Shown here piece after piece: positions 10,616 through 20,400 of a stretch of 22,406 nt of DNA (positions within the stretch are counted from its first letter, which is position 1; every line of letters begins with the position of its first letter). Location of the stretch: assembly GCA_025529335.1 (NCBI GenBank), contig JAMYHX010000606.1, positions 1-22,406 of the forward strand. The letters are read 5' to 3'. A program made the translations under genes and the position numbers. Under the pieces are notes generated by a model, which saw only the letters and a list, made by a program, of their open reading frames with translations, was not told the origin of the DNA and did not search any database. The stretch comes from Rhizopus sp. PT2906. Its lineage: Eukaryota; Mucoromycota; Mucoromycetes; Mucorales; Rhizopodaceae.

Positions 10616-11040
10616 GTGGTATGATCAAAAGGCTTAGTCAAGTCATTGATTAAATATGAAACATCACGATAATGCGTTACATTTACCACAAGACAATAAA
10701 CAGAAAAATGACATATGGACAATAGAAGGTTTCTTACTAGAGATTTGCCAACAAATATAAACCATTCCTCAATAGACGTGCTTTTGGATCAAGTTAAAGG
10801 TTAGGCTGTCGTCAACTAGTATCGTAAAGAATGATCTACATTTAGGCATTAATTGTAGAATAGATCAAAAGAAAGAATATGATTGGCTGGTAAGAAAAGG
10901 GACCCTCTAAAAGAAAGCTTAAAGATGTTGGCTTACCTCTTTTAACAAAAAGCACAAGAAAAATTAATCTTCACATGTCTTACATTGAATTACAGTAGCT
11001 TAGGACAGTCACGAATGCATTCACATGTCATATTGTTTCA

Positions 11041-11047
11041 TATAAAA
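11041..11047 (+). promoter_or_regulatory. TATA box of the Vip1-like gene
   Basis: TATAAAA lies 57 bp before the start codon at 11098 and is followed by a C/T-rich stretch (CCTGCTTTCTTTTC). The spacing and order fit a strong fungal core promoter. Confidence 0.5.
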
Positions 11048-11097
11048 ACCATTATTCCATCCTGCTTTCTTTTCATTTTATATCAAAAAACACAAAC

Positions 11098-12059
11098 ATG
11101 CCTGCTTGGAAACAAATCACTGTGAATAGAAAACACACACACACAGAGAAAGAGAAGCATTACTTATATGACTAATAGATCCCTGAAACGCCTTCTGCTG
11201 ACTACGTTATTGTCAAAAATATCTCTACTCAATCATCTGAAAAGACAGGTATATCATATTGTGTGTATTATAAAGGTGCACATAGAGTCTGATACGCGAT
11301 TTATAGTCAAAGAATTCTTCTTATTCTGTGGTAAGATCCTTGATTTTGAGTTGACCTTGTAAGTATAAGTCATGTTTTGGGTATTCTTATCTAACGCACG
11401 CGTATTAGGGATGATGATGAACAACATCAAGTTGCCTTGATTCGTTTTGAACGTGAATCTGCTGCCAAGACAGCTACTCTTCTTAGCAACGGTAAGTTAT
11501 AGCTCAAGAGCAGCAAATGAGGAGGTCTAATTCATAGATATATTTAGCCTTGATCGATGACTGTCATATTGTGGCTGAACCTTACTTTGAATCTGCTAAA
11601 CCCAAAGATGAAGCAGCTCCAGAGGGCACAAGTGCAGCAGATGAACATGCTCAACAAGAATCAAAGCCCAAGGCACGCATTGCTGCTGAAATCTTGGCTA
11701 ATGGTTACATTCTCCAAGATCAAGTTGTTGCCAAAGGACTTGAATATGACTCCAAATACAATGTTACCACTCGTCTCAGCGGTTACTTTAGCGCTCTCAC
11801 TTCTAATGTGAAGCAGATTGATGAAAAATATCGTATTTGGGATAAGGCTTTAGAGATTGACAACAAATTCAAGATTCATGAAAAGGTTCAAACCGCTGCT
11901 CAAACTGCTCAAAGCAAGGCTACTGCTGCACTCCAATCACCTACAGGTCAAAAGGTTCATGACTTTGCAAACCAAACCATTGCTCAGATCGCTGCTGTAC
12001 ATTATGAAGCTAAGAAGATTCAAAATGAAAAGGCTGTTTCTGCTGCTGCCTCTGCTTAA
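11098..12059 (+). CDS. vip1: Vip1-like RRM protein, 246 aa
   Basis: Small RNA-recognition-motif protein of the fungal Vip1 family; its molecular role is poorly defined. Five exons: 11098-11121, 11179-11248, 11307-11358, 11409-11491 and 11548-12059. The introns are 50-58 nt with good GTAAGT-type donors for the last two, and the total is 247 codons including stop. The RRM spans about residues 17-90, with DYVIVKNISTQSSEKT, KEFFLFCGKI, HQVALIRFERESAAKTA and the end DDCHIVAEPYF. The C-terminal half is Ala/Lys-rich and helical, with ARIAAEILANGYILQDQ and SPTGQKVHDFANQ, matching the family's conserved tail. The first exon encodes only eight residues (MPAWKQIT), and its GTGAAT donor is the least certain junction. 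It converges with the ABHD13-type gene, with only 68 bp between coding ends. Confidence 0.88.
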
Positions 12060-12127
12060 TACCCTTCCCCTCCTCTTCATTTTCTGATTTGCAACATTCA
12101 TCATGTCCAATAAACAAATTAAATATT

Positions 12128-13521
12128 TTATTCTTCTTCAAGCTCCACTTCTTCCAATTGAAAACTATGAGCCATACCTTTTTCATCCGTTACACCACTG
12201 ACTAATTGATAAGATCGATCGTTATCTTCGGGTAATTTGCCATCAATATAGCTTTCATCCAACACAACCTTGTCCTTTTCTTTCTTTTCTTGTTGTACTT
12301 GTTCTTCATGATCAATATGTAGTACAGACTTTTCCAAGAAGTCACGAATAGCAGTAAAATAGCCAGGCTGCATAAATGTGTCATTATGTGTGCCTTGAGA
12401 AAAGGCAACCCAAGTCTTGTTGGGTGATTCACTTAATTCTCGTAATTCAACCATATGAGAAGGTGGCACTAGCTCATCCTTTGAGCCTGCCAAGAACAAG
12501 ATGGGTGTCCTTACAATCTGTCGAATATATTTTTCACTGGGCCAGTGTTGATGACAGAGGAAAGTGAAATGCTTTAAAAAGGGCATCACATTGGGTATCA
12601 CTTTGTGCTATAAATGTAATACAATTCATAAGCCAATCTCAGATAGAATTAAAAAAAAACAAATACTTACCAAGCTTAAAAAGGTATTTTCAATCATCAA
12701 ACCAGAAAATGAATTTTCATTACGAGAGACAAGGTCTATAGCGACTGCACCACCAATAGATTGACCATAGGCAACCAGGGGAGTATCCTTTAGGATAGGA
12801 TGCTCTCGGACATAATCCAACATAGTCTGAGTTATAAAGGGTTACATGTTGTAACAAAACAAATTTACTGTGTGTACCTGTGCGTCTATTTTCAAACCCT
12901 TTTCATTGGGAGTGCCTTCACTTTGGCCATAACCTCTGTAGGATAACATGACAATATTACATTTAAACCTTTCATATAATATTTTTGCAATAGGTAACCT
13001 ATGACCCTAATTGAATCATGATTAATTCGTTTATCCCCTTATTTTACCCAACAACTATTCTCCTTTACCATGTTACCAGCATTAGCCTGATTAAATAATA
13101 TACATTAGAATGAGTTTAGTCATCATAGGATTTAACTTACATGAAAATAGAGTATAGTAGGAGATCTCTTGGCCACTTCTTTATCAGGTTGAAGAATAAT
13201 GTAACTCTTCAATTTGATATTATCTCTTGTTGTTAATGTAACTTCTGTATATTCCATACCGTACTTTGAAGGGGTATCAACCTATATATAGATATATATA
13301 TATATATATATATATAATCAAAGGCATTCAGTCTGTTGAATAAAAATATTATGAAAAAGGTTTACATGTTGCCGCGATCCTTCAGGAATGGAAGCAGGGT
13401 AAATGAGTTTGCATTGATAAATGTACAGTAAAATGACGCCGGTGAGACCTGTCAGTCCTGTCACCGTAAGACAATAGTTGAGCCAAGCTGGAATATTGGG
13501 TTTCCAAAAGAATTCTGCCAT
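12128..13521 (-). CDS. ABHD13/Bem46-type alpha/beta hydrolase with membrane anchor, 359 aa
   Basis: Serine hydrolase of the ABHD13/Bem46 family, whose substrates are not settled. Six exons in transcription order: 13521-13366, 13281-13141, 13086-13069, 13006-12878, 12826-12671 and 12607-12128. All introns (51-84 nt) are phase 0. An N-terminal hydrophobic segment at about residues 17-37 (LTVTGLTGLTGVILLYIYQ) is a likely signal anchor. The fold signatures follow in order: PTILYFHANAGNMGHRLP (oxyanion region), MLSYRGYGQSEG, nucleophile Ser171 in GQSIGG, Asp244 in GSKDELVPP and His274 in GTHND, so the triad is complete. The third exon is only 18 nt and encodes ANAGNM, part of the oxyanion loop. 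Its presence is supported by family conservation. Intron 1 contains an AT microsatellite. The C-terminal 70 residues are acidic and variable. Confidence 0.92.
13292..13316 (+). repeat. AT dinucleotide microsatellite
   Basis: An (AT)n run of about 12 units lies inside intron 1 of the ABHD13-type gene, next to its acceptor. It is likely polymorphic in length. Confidence 0.9.
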
Positions 13522-13697
13522 AAAGAAAAAAAGAAAAAAGAAAGAGCAATGAAGAAAATAAAATAGTGAAAACAGCAGAAATCCAGCGTCGGAGTTTGTT
13601 CATATAAAATATAGCTTTTACACTTTATAACGAAAGCGTCTAACTTACTAATCATTTCTTAATTCATTTGCTTGCTTCTGATGGATTCTCTTTTGTT

Positions 13698-13733
13698 ATT
13701 TGTTGTCTGAAATTATCATTTTCATATCAGTGA
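13698..13733 (+). repeat. Diverged direct repeat, copy 1
   Basis: The 36 bases beginning ATTTGTTGTCTGAAA and ending ATATCAGTGA match 22029-22064 at 32 of 36 positions. Looser similarity continues on both sides (CTCTTTT before, TGATTGC after). This suggests an old dispersed element rather than a chance word match. Confidence 0.6.
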
Positions 13734-13906
13734 GCATAAAATACTTGCATTGATTGCTGTCAATTATACAATAATAGAAAGCTTGACCTTTATTTCTTGA
13801 GTGAAACAAACAAACAAAAATCCAGAGAGTAAATCAGGATGGGAACAATAAGACCATTCAGGTGTAATTTTGATGATACTATATTAAATTTTAATACAAG
13901 ACAGAA

Positions 13907-14198
13907 CTATTTCTTAACGACCTGTACATACAGTTTCGCACTTGCCTATAGAAAGATAAAAATTTATCATTTTGCACAAGAGTATTCTATATTTCAATCA
14001 TAGAGCCAATCTCCTCTTACACCAAAAGGGACGCAGTAGACTTGATGGACAGCAGCCTTGTTCAAACTAAATATGAAAAGGTCTAATTATTTTTTCTTTA
14101 TGTTAAAGCCCTGTAATGAAAGGTGGATGTGCATACAGCTGCATCTGATGATTATTCAGACGTTGCCTTAGAAAAAGAATAATGACTTTGTACTTGTG
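13907..14198 (-). other. Coding-like stretch, strand ambiguous
   Basis: On the minus strand, blocks 14198-14137, 14066-14021 and 13945-13907 can be joined in one frame through introns of 70 and 75 nt with good acceptors. They give KVIILFLRQRLNNHQMQL, KAAVHQVYCVPFG and ASAKLYVQVVKK-stop. On the plus strand the same DNA gives SYTKRDAVDLMDSSLVQTKY and TAASDDYSDVALEKE-stop with weaker splice sites. Neither has a start exon or a family I recognise. It may be a small gene or a relic on either strand. Confidence 0.3.
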
Positions 14199-15726
14199 CT
14201 ATAAAGAAAAGGGTTAATAAGTTACAGCTATGGGAGATCCTCTAAAAAATAAGGAGCATAATGTCAAGACTACTTTATATTCTTAATAATGTACATGATT
14301 GGTGTCATTGTCAAATCACCACACACACACACATACACAGAGGTAATAAATAATAAAAACGCGTCATTTATTTAAAGATAAGAAAAAAAAAGAGGTACCT
14401 AAAAAAGAGTTAGAAAGTAAGAAGAAAGTGATAAAGGAAATGTGTCTTCAGTTCGCTTGTTTGTATGCTATATACAACCACAGTTTTGTGAGATATACAT
14501 GTGTCCTCCTGCGTGATGTATGTGATCTAACCAGAATTAGGTCGTTTTCTCGCTAAAGCGGTTCAAACACTATCACCAAGCCAGACTAGCATAAGAGTAT
14601 TCCGTGAATGGACACAGAGACAGTAGTACCAGAGCGGTTTCTATTTGAGCTACCAGAACCAGTACACTACATCTATTCACAACACCACTTGGGTGAAGCA
14701 AAGTCGACATAGTTAGGGCCTATAGCGGTTCAAATCACCAACACAAGCACGACACCATGTTGGATACGTCATGGGAATCATCATGGACACATTTCCTTTA
14801 TCAGAGAGCCTACAGATATACCTTCTGCTTCCACCAGTGGGCCTTGAATGATAAAAGAATAAAAAAGATAAGGAAAGGAAAAGAAAGAAAAGGGGGGAAA
14901 TCAAGGAAAGCTATTTTATAGCCTTTGTTCAGTAAAGGGAAGTTATTGGGTGCTTTTTCACAATATTTGTGTTTCACGTAAAAATTAACCAATCCGTGAT
15001 GTCCTCTTGCCCTGCCATTTCTCCTGACTATCTTGAAAGTTATGTACTGCTCCTAATTTGAGATTAACTATTAAAATAATGAATATCGCACCTTAAATGT
15101 AAACTCTTTATTTTTCATTTACATTTATTTATAATAAAAGCGTACTCCTTTCAGTTCTCAAGACAATAAAGTCTTGATTAACAGGATCAACCACAGGAAG
15201 GTAAGAGTACATATGATCCCCCCAAAAAAAAAGAAAGTATACACTGAATGTCAATGGTGTATATACCTTGTAAAAAGTGGTGATATATCAAGACTGAACT
15301 TATACATCTGAAAAACCTAGAAAGTACAAGCTGAACAGCCCCAGACAAGTCTGGATTGACAGACTGCCAACAAGCAGCTATCAATAGGCCCCAATCTCGT
15401 CTACCAGTCGTCTCGCAAGCTCAGAAGATGGTCTTGACTCACCAAACTACCCAAAATAGCTTTTGGTTCGATACCGCCTAGTAACAGCATAAGCATTTAT
15501 TCGAGTAGCCACACTTAGAGAGCATTTCTCTGTTCACAGATAACGGGCGAGCGGTTCGTCGGTCACACAAGTGTAGCTAGCCCAGGAATCTGCAAGTCGC
15601 TTGAATCACCAACATGACCGTACTAGGGTTACAGCGTGAACAGAGAGCGTGTTCAATCCTCTAAAGGATGAACAGAGCCAATACCAAAGCATCTTCACAG
15701 GGAGAAAAAGAGGTAGGTCAGAAATA

Positions 15727-15830
15727 CTCTAAAGCGTTGACAGTTGGTTATTCAAATTACGATGTTCTATTGGCTATTACGTTCCGATAACAACCAAGGC
15801 GACTCTCTATTGGCTAACGCGTTTCAATAG
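15727..15830 (+). repeat. 104-bp dispersed repeat, copy A
   Basis: This segment, from CTCTAAAGCGTTGACAG to GCGTTTCAATAG, is the reverse complement of 22303-22406 with one mismatch (103 of 104). It contains two CTATTGGCTA words, that is, CCAAT boxes on the minus strand, in a loosely repeated internal unit. Similarity ends sharply after CAATAG. The other end cannot be defined, because the second copy runs off the window. Confidence 0.95.
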
Positions 15831-16036
15831 CGCGTCTTTACTTATATGCATACGGTTGTCAACAAAAGACTCCTTAGCATAGAAAGAAATGGAAATAATA
15901 TAGCTTTTAAAGTTAAAATATATTTGTCACACGTTGCTCTTCAGTTACTATCTCATTTGTATTGGTGCTACTGGATGCTCAACGTAGACAAAGACTAGAC
16001 ACAGTTATTGATGGCAAAAGGAGTAAAGCCATGCAA

Positions 16037-16514
16037 TGAAGTATCACCTACATAGACTTCAATCTTTCTATGCGGTTTTCTTATTTATGTCAGCATGGCT
16101 TGTTCTGATAATTTAGTGATTAACCCTCAAAAAATTATAGACTCTCAAATGATATTAGCTGGATCAGTTTCCATGAGTGATCATTTTGAAGGAAATGTCG
16201 ACGCTGCCTGGCAACAAAGAAGGTACATGTGTAGATCATAGGCGGGTTCACTGAAATGGCATCCTGAAAGTAAGAAGTCTACAGTTTTTTAGCCTATTTA
16301 ATACAGTGATAGTCGCTCAGTGTTGCTAATTTCTAGAATAAACTTTCGATCTACCTTCATCCTTTCAAACGGAATAAATTATCACCACATTCCTGGCGGC
16401 GTTCATATCATGTTGCTAGGATGTATTACATGTTTTACAGACAAGTACACTTTGGCATTTAGCATGAGCGACACTATCCAGGGAATCAGTGTCGACTACA
16501 GGTGTGAAAAGTGA
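16037..16514 (+). pseudogene. Relic of a small secreted protein with a possible PCu(A)C-like segment
   Basis: An ATG at 16037 opens a short signal-peptide-like stretch (FYAVFLFMSAWLVLII-stop). The adjoining frame continues as NPQKIIDSQMILAGSVSMSD up to about 16210. A third open stretch (to 16514) reads IPGGVHIMLLGCITCF, then DKYTLAFSMSDTIQGISVDY. GGxHxMLLG followed by a beta-strand-rich tail recalls the PCu(A)C copper-chaperone domain, where H-x-M is part of the metal site. The upstream His/Met ligands are not apparent. Frame changes make a functional gene doubtful, although small introns could explain some of them. The assignment is tentative. Confidence 0.3.
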
Positions 16515-16562
16515 GATATTCATCAATTTCTACAGCAATAATGCCGCTAGAGACTTCTCTTT

Positions 16563-16853
16563 TTATGAATGTAGAAGTAAATAGTAATTGGCAAAAACTT
16601 TTACTCTGAATAATATCTGTTGAGCATCCCCGCATGTGGATATTGCTTTTTGCCAAAATTTATCACGGTAAACATTTTGATGCACTTTTCTGATGTATGA
16701 TTCTAATCTATCCCCTAAGTTTGCTGCTTTTGATTGTATATGATTTGGGCAACCAGGTGATCTTGTAGATTTATGATCAGTACTTTTTTTTTTGCTTGAG
16801 CAAGTGACATCAGAATCAAAAGTAGAGTTTTGACGCTTAGCATCTCTTTTCTC
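16563..16853 (-). pseudogene. Relic of a multicopy mucoralean protein family (CPNH-type)
   Basis: A 96-codon minus-strand open frame without any ATG begins right after an AAAATAG that could be an acceptor, and ends at a stop at 16563. It contains DVTCSSKKKSTDHKSTRSPG, CPNHIQSKAANL, YIRKVHQNVYRDKFWQ and FRVKVFANYYLLLHS. A C-x(n)-DHKSTRS-x-CPNH block followed by an (F/V)ANYY motif matches a repeated family that I recall from Mucorales genomes, function unknown. Those proteins continue well past this stop, so the copy looks truncated at both ends. The family recall is not verified here. Confidence 0.5.
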
Positions 16854-17142
16854 CTATTTTATAAAAGAGCTTTGTCTGCATCTTTTTCCTACGTTATCCA
16901 CTGTAGAGTGAATTAGGAAAGCTATAAGACTAATATACTACATGAAATATATCGTCATCTGCACTTGTAGAAAGCTTTATTAAAGCCGACAACAACAGTT
17001 TGATGCGTTCCTCTTGTCAATCAGGCAAGTGTTGATCAGTACCTGTCATCCTGTCCCCCCCAAATGGATCCCATTCTCTTATTCTCTGCTTCTCATTCTG
17101 ATAACTTTCAAAGGCAAGCCATTAAAGTGAGGTAAGAGTTCA

Positions 17143-17475
17143 TTGCAGCCAATCCCTAAGAAAAGAAAAGCTAATATGAAAGGCATTGCGACCTACCACA
17201 TTGACAAATTTGTTGAAGCTGTCATGGATACTCTGGTTAGACATGAAAAGTATGGATTTTTGTTGCCATGGATACTTGCGGTTAACAAAAGAGAATACAA
17301 GCCTTTGTTTTTACTCTTCTCCTTTATTAAATCCGATTGAAGAATGCTGGGCTAAGATCGAAAGTCATATTAAAGGAAATCCTTAGGATAAAGAGTCCAA
17401 GCTCACACCTTGAATTACTACATTATAAAAGCTATTGGGGATACATAAATAGGACATTTATTTCCAAGTGTGTTA
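17143..17475 (+). mobile_element. Tc1/mariner transposase remnant, frameshifted
   Basis: The frame from 17143 reads PIPKKRKANMKGIATYHIDK, then AVMDTLVRHEKYGF. This resembles the middle of Tc1/mariner DDE transposases just before the second acidic residue. The next catalytic block (VMDNAxIH in the family) is missing. After a frame change near 17310 the sequence continues as YSSPLLNPIEECWAKIESHI, the third acidic block. Several stops follow, so the copy is dead. It shares LNPIEECWAKI with the fragment at 6857 but differs around it. Confidence 0.75.
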
Positions 17476-17762
17476 ATATAAAGAGGCTTCTTTGAATCAT
17501 GAAGGATAGTGTTTAAACAATAACATCTATTTTTTAATTGGACATATTTGAGTGTAACCCAAAGAGCAAACTAAAGATTTTTTTTATTTTTCAGCAAAAC
17601 GAAACAAACAAATCTTTTTCTTTTCCTCCCTTTTTCTACTTTAATAATAAAAGGAAGGGGTTTTGATGATGACTCAAATAGAATTTAGACAATGTAAAAT
17701 TATTTTTCCTTTTTTTATTTATCGATTTTAACCCTTTATTTTTTATATTTTCAATAGCAAGA

Positions 17763-19138
17763 ATGAAAGAAGGTGTCAAAGTGACACTAAAAGTAAGTTG
17801 TCACTCGTCTTATTCATTTTCCTTACCGGGGGGCTTATTTTAATAGAGAAAGGAATCTGATGATGACGAAGCGATCGACACTAAGGAACCGAAACGTTTA
17901 CTCACTAGTTTACCCGTTCGTTCTCGTATAAACACAAACCAAGATCTCTGGAAAGGAATGTCCATCTTGAGACAAGACTGCAGAACGTCTGGTAAATATA
18001 ACCATATTTGGATACACCCTTTATTTATTTAAATCATATATATTTATGTAGGCATTATACCGAAACTAGAGCCAAATCTTAAAAGTGACGAAACCCAGTA
18101 TGCTTTTTTATGTAGTCCTTATACCGATTATATCTCAACTGGTCTCATGGACCTTGGTTGGGGCTGCGGATACCGTAACTGTCAAATGCTGATGAGTTTC
18201 CTAGAAAGGCACGAAGAAGAAGGTGAATGTCTATTGAAATGTGTACCTGATATATCTTCTATACAATTATTGATCGAAAATGCTTGGAAAGAAGGTAAAT
18301 GATTTACAATAGGGGAGTGTACGTAATTGTACCAACATTTTTTTATAAATAAGGATTTGATCCATTGGGCGCTAAACAATTAAAAAATCATGTATTCAAA
18401 ACCCGCAAATGGATTGGCACAACTGAAGTATATACACTCTTGGCTTATCTCGGCATTCGATCTACCATTATTGACTTTCATCAACCAGGTCCTGAGAGAC
18501 TTCACAAGGATATGTTTGATTGGATTCAATCTTACTTTACTACGGAAATTGAAACAAAAAAGGGAAGAAAGGTTTACATCACACATCGTCCTCCGCTTTA
18601 TTTACAGCACCAAGGTCACAGCAGAACAGTGATTGGTATCGAAATACTCAAATCAGGGAAGAGAAATTTGATCATTTTCGACCCCGGAAGACGTATGCTT
18701 AGATCATTTAGAAAAAGAGTGAATTATAATGAAGAATCAGAAAGCAGCAACGGTAGTAGCAGTAGTGAAATAAGCAGTAGCAGTAGTAGCAGTAGTAGTA
18801 GTGAAGAAGAAGAGGAAGAGGAAGAGATTGATATTATGAATGATCATCATCAACCCAAGACATTGCGACAAAGACTGTTGACAAAATTAAAAAAGAGCAA
18901 TAGAACCAAATCAAATACATCTTCATCAGCATCATCAACATCATCAGCATCAAGCCTATTTTATCCATTTAGAGTAGATGATAAAACCATTGCCAGGCAT
19001 AGACAATATCAGATATTAGTATTAGGACAAGTTGTATATCACCAAGGAAAGATGCATTGGGATGAAAAGAAAGGATATTTATTAAATGAAGACGAAAGAG
19101 AAGCAATGAAAAATGTTACAAGCTTGGCTGTCATGTAA
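17763..19138 (+). CDS. ZUP1: ZUP1/ZUFSP-type deubiquitinase (peptidase C78), 400 aa
   Basis: Cysteine protease of the C78 family; the human member cleaves K63-linked ubiquitin chains and acts in genome maintenance. Exons: 17763-17792, 17847-17991, 18052-18294 and 18354-19138; the introns are 54-60 nt and the total is 401 codons. Cys97 lies in LGWGCGYRNCQM, His228 in YLQHQGHSRTVIGIE and Asp249 in IIFDPGRR. The Cys-His (131) and His-Asp (21) spacings equal those I recall for human ZUFSP (C360, H491, D512). KEGFDPLGAKQL and KTRKWIGTTEVYTLLAYLGI are further family blocks. The N-terminal zinc fingers and ubiquitin-binding helices of the animal protein are absent. A Ser/Glu tract and a second Ser-rich stretch (about residues 262-345), encoded partly by AGT/AGC repeats, are inserted near the C-terminus. 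It converges on NBP35. Confidence 0.9.
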
Positions 19139-19219
19139 TTTCATAGCATTAAATACACATTATACCTTTTTCTTGCTTGTCTTTTTATAAAGAAATATGC
19201 GTATACGCATATAAAAGAG

Positions 19220-19264
19220 TTTGTGTGTTTTTGTGTGTTTATGTGTGTATGTGCGTGTACATGT
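19220..19264 (+). repeat. GT-rich simple repeat between convergent genes
   Basis: An imperfect (GT)n run (TTTGTGTGTTTTTGTGTGTT and onward) lies in the 164-bp gap between the ZUP1 and NBP35 stop codons, so it is in one or both 3' untranslated regions. Transcript ends probably overlap here. Confidence 0.7.
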
Positions 19265-19302
19265 AATAAATATAAACACAGTATCATTTTGTACATAGAA
19301 AT

Positions 19303-20400
19303 TTATTTCTCTACTTGTTGTCTTAATTCTAACATAAAAAGTGTTAGTTGTGCATATATCTTGTAACTTTCTTAATACTTACTTTCTATAATATCTTCGT
19401 AGGCAATACATGCAGGTGAATCAGGATATTCATCCAAAAATGATACACCCATATCACAACTTTTAGCCACTCTTGGATCCAAGGGTATTCTACCAAGCAA
19501 AGGTATGCCAAATTCTTTGGCCAATGCTTCTGCTCCACCTGTCGTAGGTGGGAATATCACAGACTCTCCGTGACAATTGGGGCAGACAAAGCCAGACATA
19601 TTCTCTACTAATCCCAGGATGGGAATCTTTGCCTTTCTACAAAAGTCAATTTCTTTACGTACATCTTGAAGCGCAACCTCTTGAGGTGTTGTAATGATTA
19701 CTGCGCCTTCAAGGCCACTTGGTTTAAGAAAGGAGCCCAAGGAGAGATGCTCATCCGAAGTGCCAGGTGGGGTGTCAACCAAGAGATAATCCAAGTGGCC
19801 CCAATCAACGTCCCTCAAAAATTGCTTGATCAAACCGTTCTTCTTGGGCCCTCTCCAGATGACTGCATCGTCTTTATCAGGCAGCATAAATCCGATAGAC
19901 ATGACGGCCAAGTTGTCTTGAACATAGACTGGTTGCCATCCTGTACCGCTCGAGTGGATTTGTTCATTGACAACACCCATAATAGTAGGTATCGAAGGAC
20001 CACAGATATCGACATCCATTACACCTACTTGACAGTCTTCGTCATTGGCCAGAGCAAAGGCTAACTGAGAGGTGAAGCTACTCTTGCCTACTCCCCCCTT
20101 TCCGGATAAGACAAGTATCTTGTGCTTTACATTGGATAGTCTTTCTGTAATCACTGGAATATCTACATTTCATAATATGAGTTGATGAATATTTATAGAA
20201 TTGAATGATCCTACCTGGATCTGGTCCCTTAGGCGCAGTTGCACATATTTGTTGATTAGGGCAACCTGCACAAGCATCTGCTTTTCCAGCTGTATCACTT
20301 TCTGGTCCCTAAAGAAAGGGCTTTGAGCCTATGTTTATTTCATATTAAATAAACTTACAGGACAGTGTTGATTAGCGTCGTCAGGTATATCTTTATTCAT
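19303..20400 (-). CDS. NBP35: NBP35, cytosolic Fe-S cluster scaffold P-loop ATPase, 313 aa
   Basis: Scaffold ATPase of the cytosolic iron-sulfur assembly machinery; it works with Cfd1 in the cytosol. Four exons in transcription order: 20400-20359, 20308-20215, 20162-19383 and 19328-19303; the introns are 50-54 nt and the total is 314 codons. The N-terminal cluster motif is complete: Cys13-x13-Cys27-x2-Cys30-x5-Cys36. This separates NBP35 from Cfd1, which lacks it. The deviant Walker A is SGKGGVGKSS, followed by VDTPPGTSDEH and the scaffold pair C239-P-N-C242. The last exon is 26 nt and adds LRQQVEK after a perfect GTAAGTATT donor; without splicing the protein would stop after SKY. SYN8 ends 61 bp upstream on the same strand, so the promoter must be very short or lie inside SYN8. 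Confidence 0.95.

Larger units (their letters stand above)
9302..11097. other. 1.8-kb gene-poor region
   Basis: No gene is supported. About 9300-9800 is comparatively G-rich with short GGG runs and no recognisable RNA gene or protein. About 9860-11000 is AT-rich and includes the long poly-A run. A 66-codon minus-strand frame (10064-9864) has no recognised domain. I scanned by eye for tRNA A/B boxes, 5S rRNA and U6 and saw none. Confidence 0.5.
13522..17762. other. 4.2-kb gene-poor, repeat- and relic-rich region
   Basis: No intact gene is seen. It contains a 36-bp repeat unit (13698), an ambiguous coding-like stretch (13907-14198) and a region with repeated GCGGTTCAAA words (about 14555 and 14721, related words at 14634 and 15549). 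It also has inverted copies of TCTCTGTTCAC/GTGAACAGAGA around 15526-15646, the 104-bp repeat (15727) and three relics (16037, 16563, 17143). Base composition shifts along it, with 14500-14830 and 15380-15700 visibly richer in GC than their surroundings. This is consistent with a mosaic of old insertions. Confidence 0.6.

Noticed and set aside
14137..14198. Atg12 homologue suggested by VIILFLRQRL
   Set aside because: Similarity is limited to one short strand; the expected C-terminal glycine ending and preceding beta strands are missing.
14721..14731. GCGGTTCAAATC as a tRNA T-loop
   Set aside because: The five bases on either side do not pair, and no D-arm or anticodon arm could be found upstream.
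15464..15474. GGTTCGATACC, resembling a tRNA B box
   Set aside because: No A box at the right distance, and the flanks cannot form an acceptor stem or cloverleaf arms.
16587..16656. 10-bp inverted repeat (TTGGCAAAAA/TTTTTGCCAA) as a small MITE
   Set aside because: It lies entirely within a protein-coding relic on the minus strand, where both arms are read as codons, and no target duplication is visible.
19372..19382. NBP35 ending at the unspliced stop after SKY
   Set aside because: A perfect GTAAGTATT donor lies at that point, and splicing to 19328 restores a family-like LRQQVEK ending.
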